From NCBI GenBank assembly GCA_013330285.1, contig DUIP01000233.1:1-5174 (forward strand): a stretch of 5,174 nucleotides of DNA. Direction: 5' to 3'. The translations under genes and the position numbers were made by a program. Shown here piece by piece: positions 4,562-5,174 of the stretch. Each line of letters opens with the position of its first letter. Position 1 is the stretch's first letter. This DNA is from Candidatus Poseidoniaceae archaeon (GTDB lineage Archaea > Thermoplasmatota > Poseidoniia > Poseidoniales > Poseidoniaceae). The notes under the pieces were generated by a model that was not told where the DNA came from, did no database searches, and worked only from the letters and a program-made list of their open reading frames with translations.

Positions 4562-5174
4562 AAAGAATGCATTCAAATCGCCAACCACGACCACAACCTG
4601 TGCTGCACCCGCCTCTTTGAGCAAGACTTGCTGGCCCAACGCATTTGCTGCCTTGAGCTCATTATGCAGACCACCAGCAAGATCGTCGCTGGTTGCTAAG
4701 ACAATGACTTGGTGGGATAGATTTGGATAAAACTTCGTGACTGAATACCCCTTGTGCCTTGTATCCATTCGTGAGGTGGGGGTGTCGACAACGACAGGAA
4801 GTGGCTGGCTTGCGAGGCGCCGCAGGGCGTAAAGCAGGCTCAAGCCAACATGTTGCTTTTCAGTTGCTGAAAGGTCTCGATCAAGCCAGTTACCCTTGAA
4901 GCCATCCATGCCAATTTCGACATCATATGTGGACGGACTGACAACAATGTTTTGGATTCGTTCTGATTTTCTCGAAAGCAAACCAAACCCTTCTGAGAAG
5001 TTTTCACTCAGAGGTTCAGCCAGTTGGTTTCGCCTACGCTCAGCATACTCATCTAAGATTGGCAAAAGGGATTTTACGAGAGCAACACGTTTGCTCAAAC
5101 TTGAATCTGCCGATGTGGCTGCCTTAAGCGCTTCAACTCTGTACTTCGTTTGTTCAAGTTGCGCGCTCAATGCA
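4559..5174 (-). CDS. dndD: DNA phosphorothioation ATPase DndD, C-terminal part (partial)
   Basis: The last 204 residues of an SMC/Rad50-like ATPase; the gene runs off the right edge (full DndD is about 650-700 residues, so roughly 30% is seen). In order: the end of a coiled coil (about 4990-5174, with EYAERRRNQLAEPLSENF), the ABC signature LSATEKQ (4853-4873; most DndD have LSAGEKQ), the Walker B/D-loop segment VVVDTPTSRMD (about 4763-4795), and the H-loop-like SHQVIVLATSDDL. Lack of a glutamate after the Walker B aspartate (DTP, not DEP) is what I recall as normal for DndD. DndD is thought to supply ATP hydrolysis and DNA opening or nicking for sulfur insertion. It is directly upstream of dndE and overlaps its ribosome binding site. 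The N-terminal Walker A is not in the window. Generic Rad50/SbcC is the alternative, made unlikely by the DTPxxRxD motif and by dndE next door. Confidence 0.88.
   Translation of the reverse strand, partial: ALSAQLEQTKYRVEALKAATSADSSLSKRVALVKSLLPILDEYAERRRNQLAEPLSENFSEGFGLLSRKSERIQNIVVSPSTYDVEIGMDGFKGNWLDRDLSATEKQHVGLSLLYALRRLASQPLPVVVDTPTSRMDTRHKGYSVTKFYPNLSHQVIVLATSDDLAGGLHNELKAANALGQQVLLKEAGAAQVVVVVGDLNAFF

Noticed and set aside
1..5174. tRNA, CRISPR array, insertion sequence, integrase or attachment site next to the dnd genes
   Set aside because: No cloverleaf, no regularly spaced repeats, no transposase or integrase motifs and no direct repeats flanking dnd were seen within the window.

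Overview
The window looks like a piece of a compact prokaryotic genome, most probably a marine or environmental archaeon; a euryarchaeon of the Marine Group II/Poseidoniales type is my best guess, held at about 50%. Reasons: the only clear ribosome binding site has the extended GAGGTGA form that archaea favour, the C-type lectin gene has a TATA-like box about 25 bases before its ATG as expected of a leaderless archaeal message, and an AIM24/TIGR00266 protein, a cytosolic C-type lectin-like protein and a PPP-type phosphatase occur together. None of this excludes a bacterium.

Layout. At the left edge the last 41 codons of a plus-strand Fpg/MutM DNA glycosylase (its zinc finger) end at 127, and a minus-strand LysE/RhtB-family exporter ends at 128, so the two stop codons abut. 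All other recognised genes are on the minus strand, read from right to left. From the right edge these are: the 3' third of dndD (4559-5174, cut by the window), dndE (4131-4547), an AIM24/TIGR00266-family gene (3377-4066), a small C-type lectin-like gene (2749-3270), and a metallophosphoesterase of the PPP/diadenosine-tetraphosphatase type (1276-2538 as it reads). About 600 bases of mostly non-coding DNA with inverted repeats and one possible small gene (873-1052) separate the phosphoesterase from the exporter.

How the genes fit together. DndD and DndE belong to the DNA phosphorothioation (Dnd) pathway, which puts sulfur into the DNA backbone and usually works as half of a defence system. Here the dndD stop codon lies inside the dndE ribosome binding site, so the two are coupled, and dndE is the last gene of the cluster; dndC and other partners should lie beyond the right edge. 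The AIM24 gene follows 64 bases later on the same strand but has much more biased codon use, so it may be a well-expressed housekeeping gene and not part of the Dnd system.

Main oddities: (1) the phosphoesterase appears frameshifted at a run of five G (1472-1476); removing one G gives a natural-looking 395-residue protein ending at 1350, whereas the present tail runs into a hairpin; (2) the lectin-like protein has the full EPN...E...WND calcium/sugar-site signature but no signal peptide, only one cysteine, and an N-terminal coiled coil; (3) inverted repeats with mutually exclusive pairings lie in the gap between phosphoesterase and exporter.
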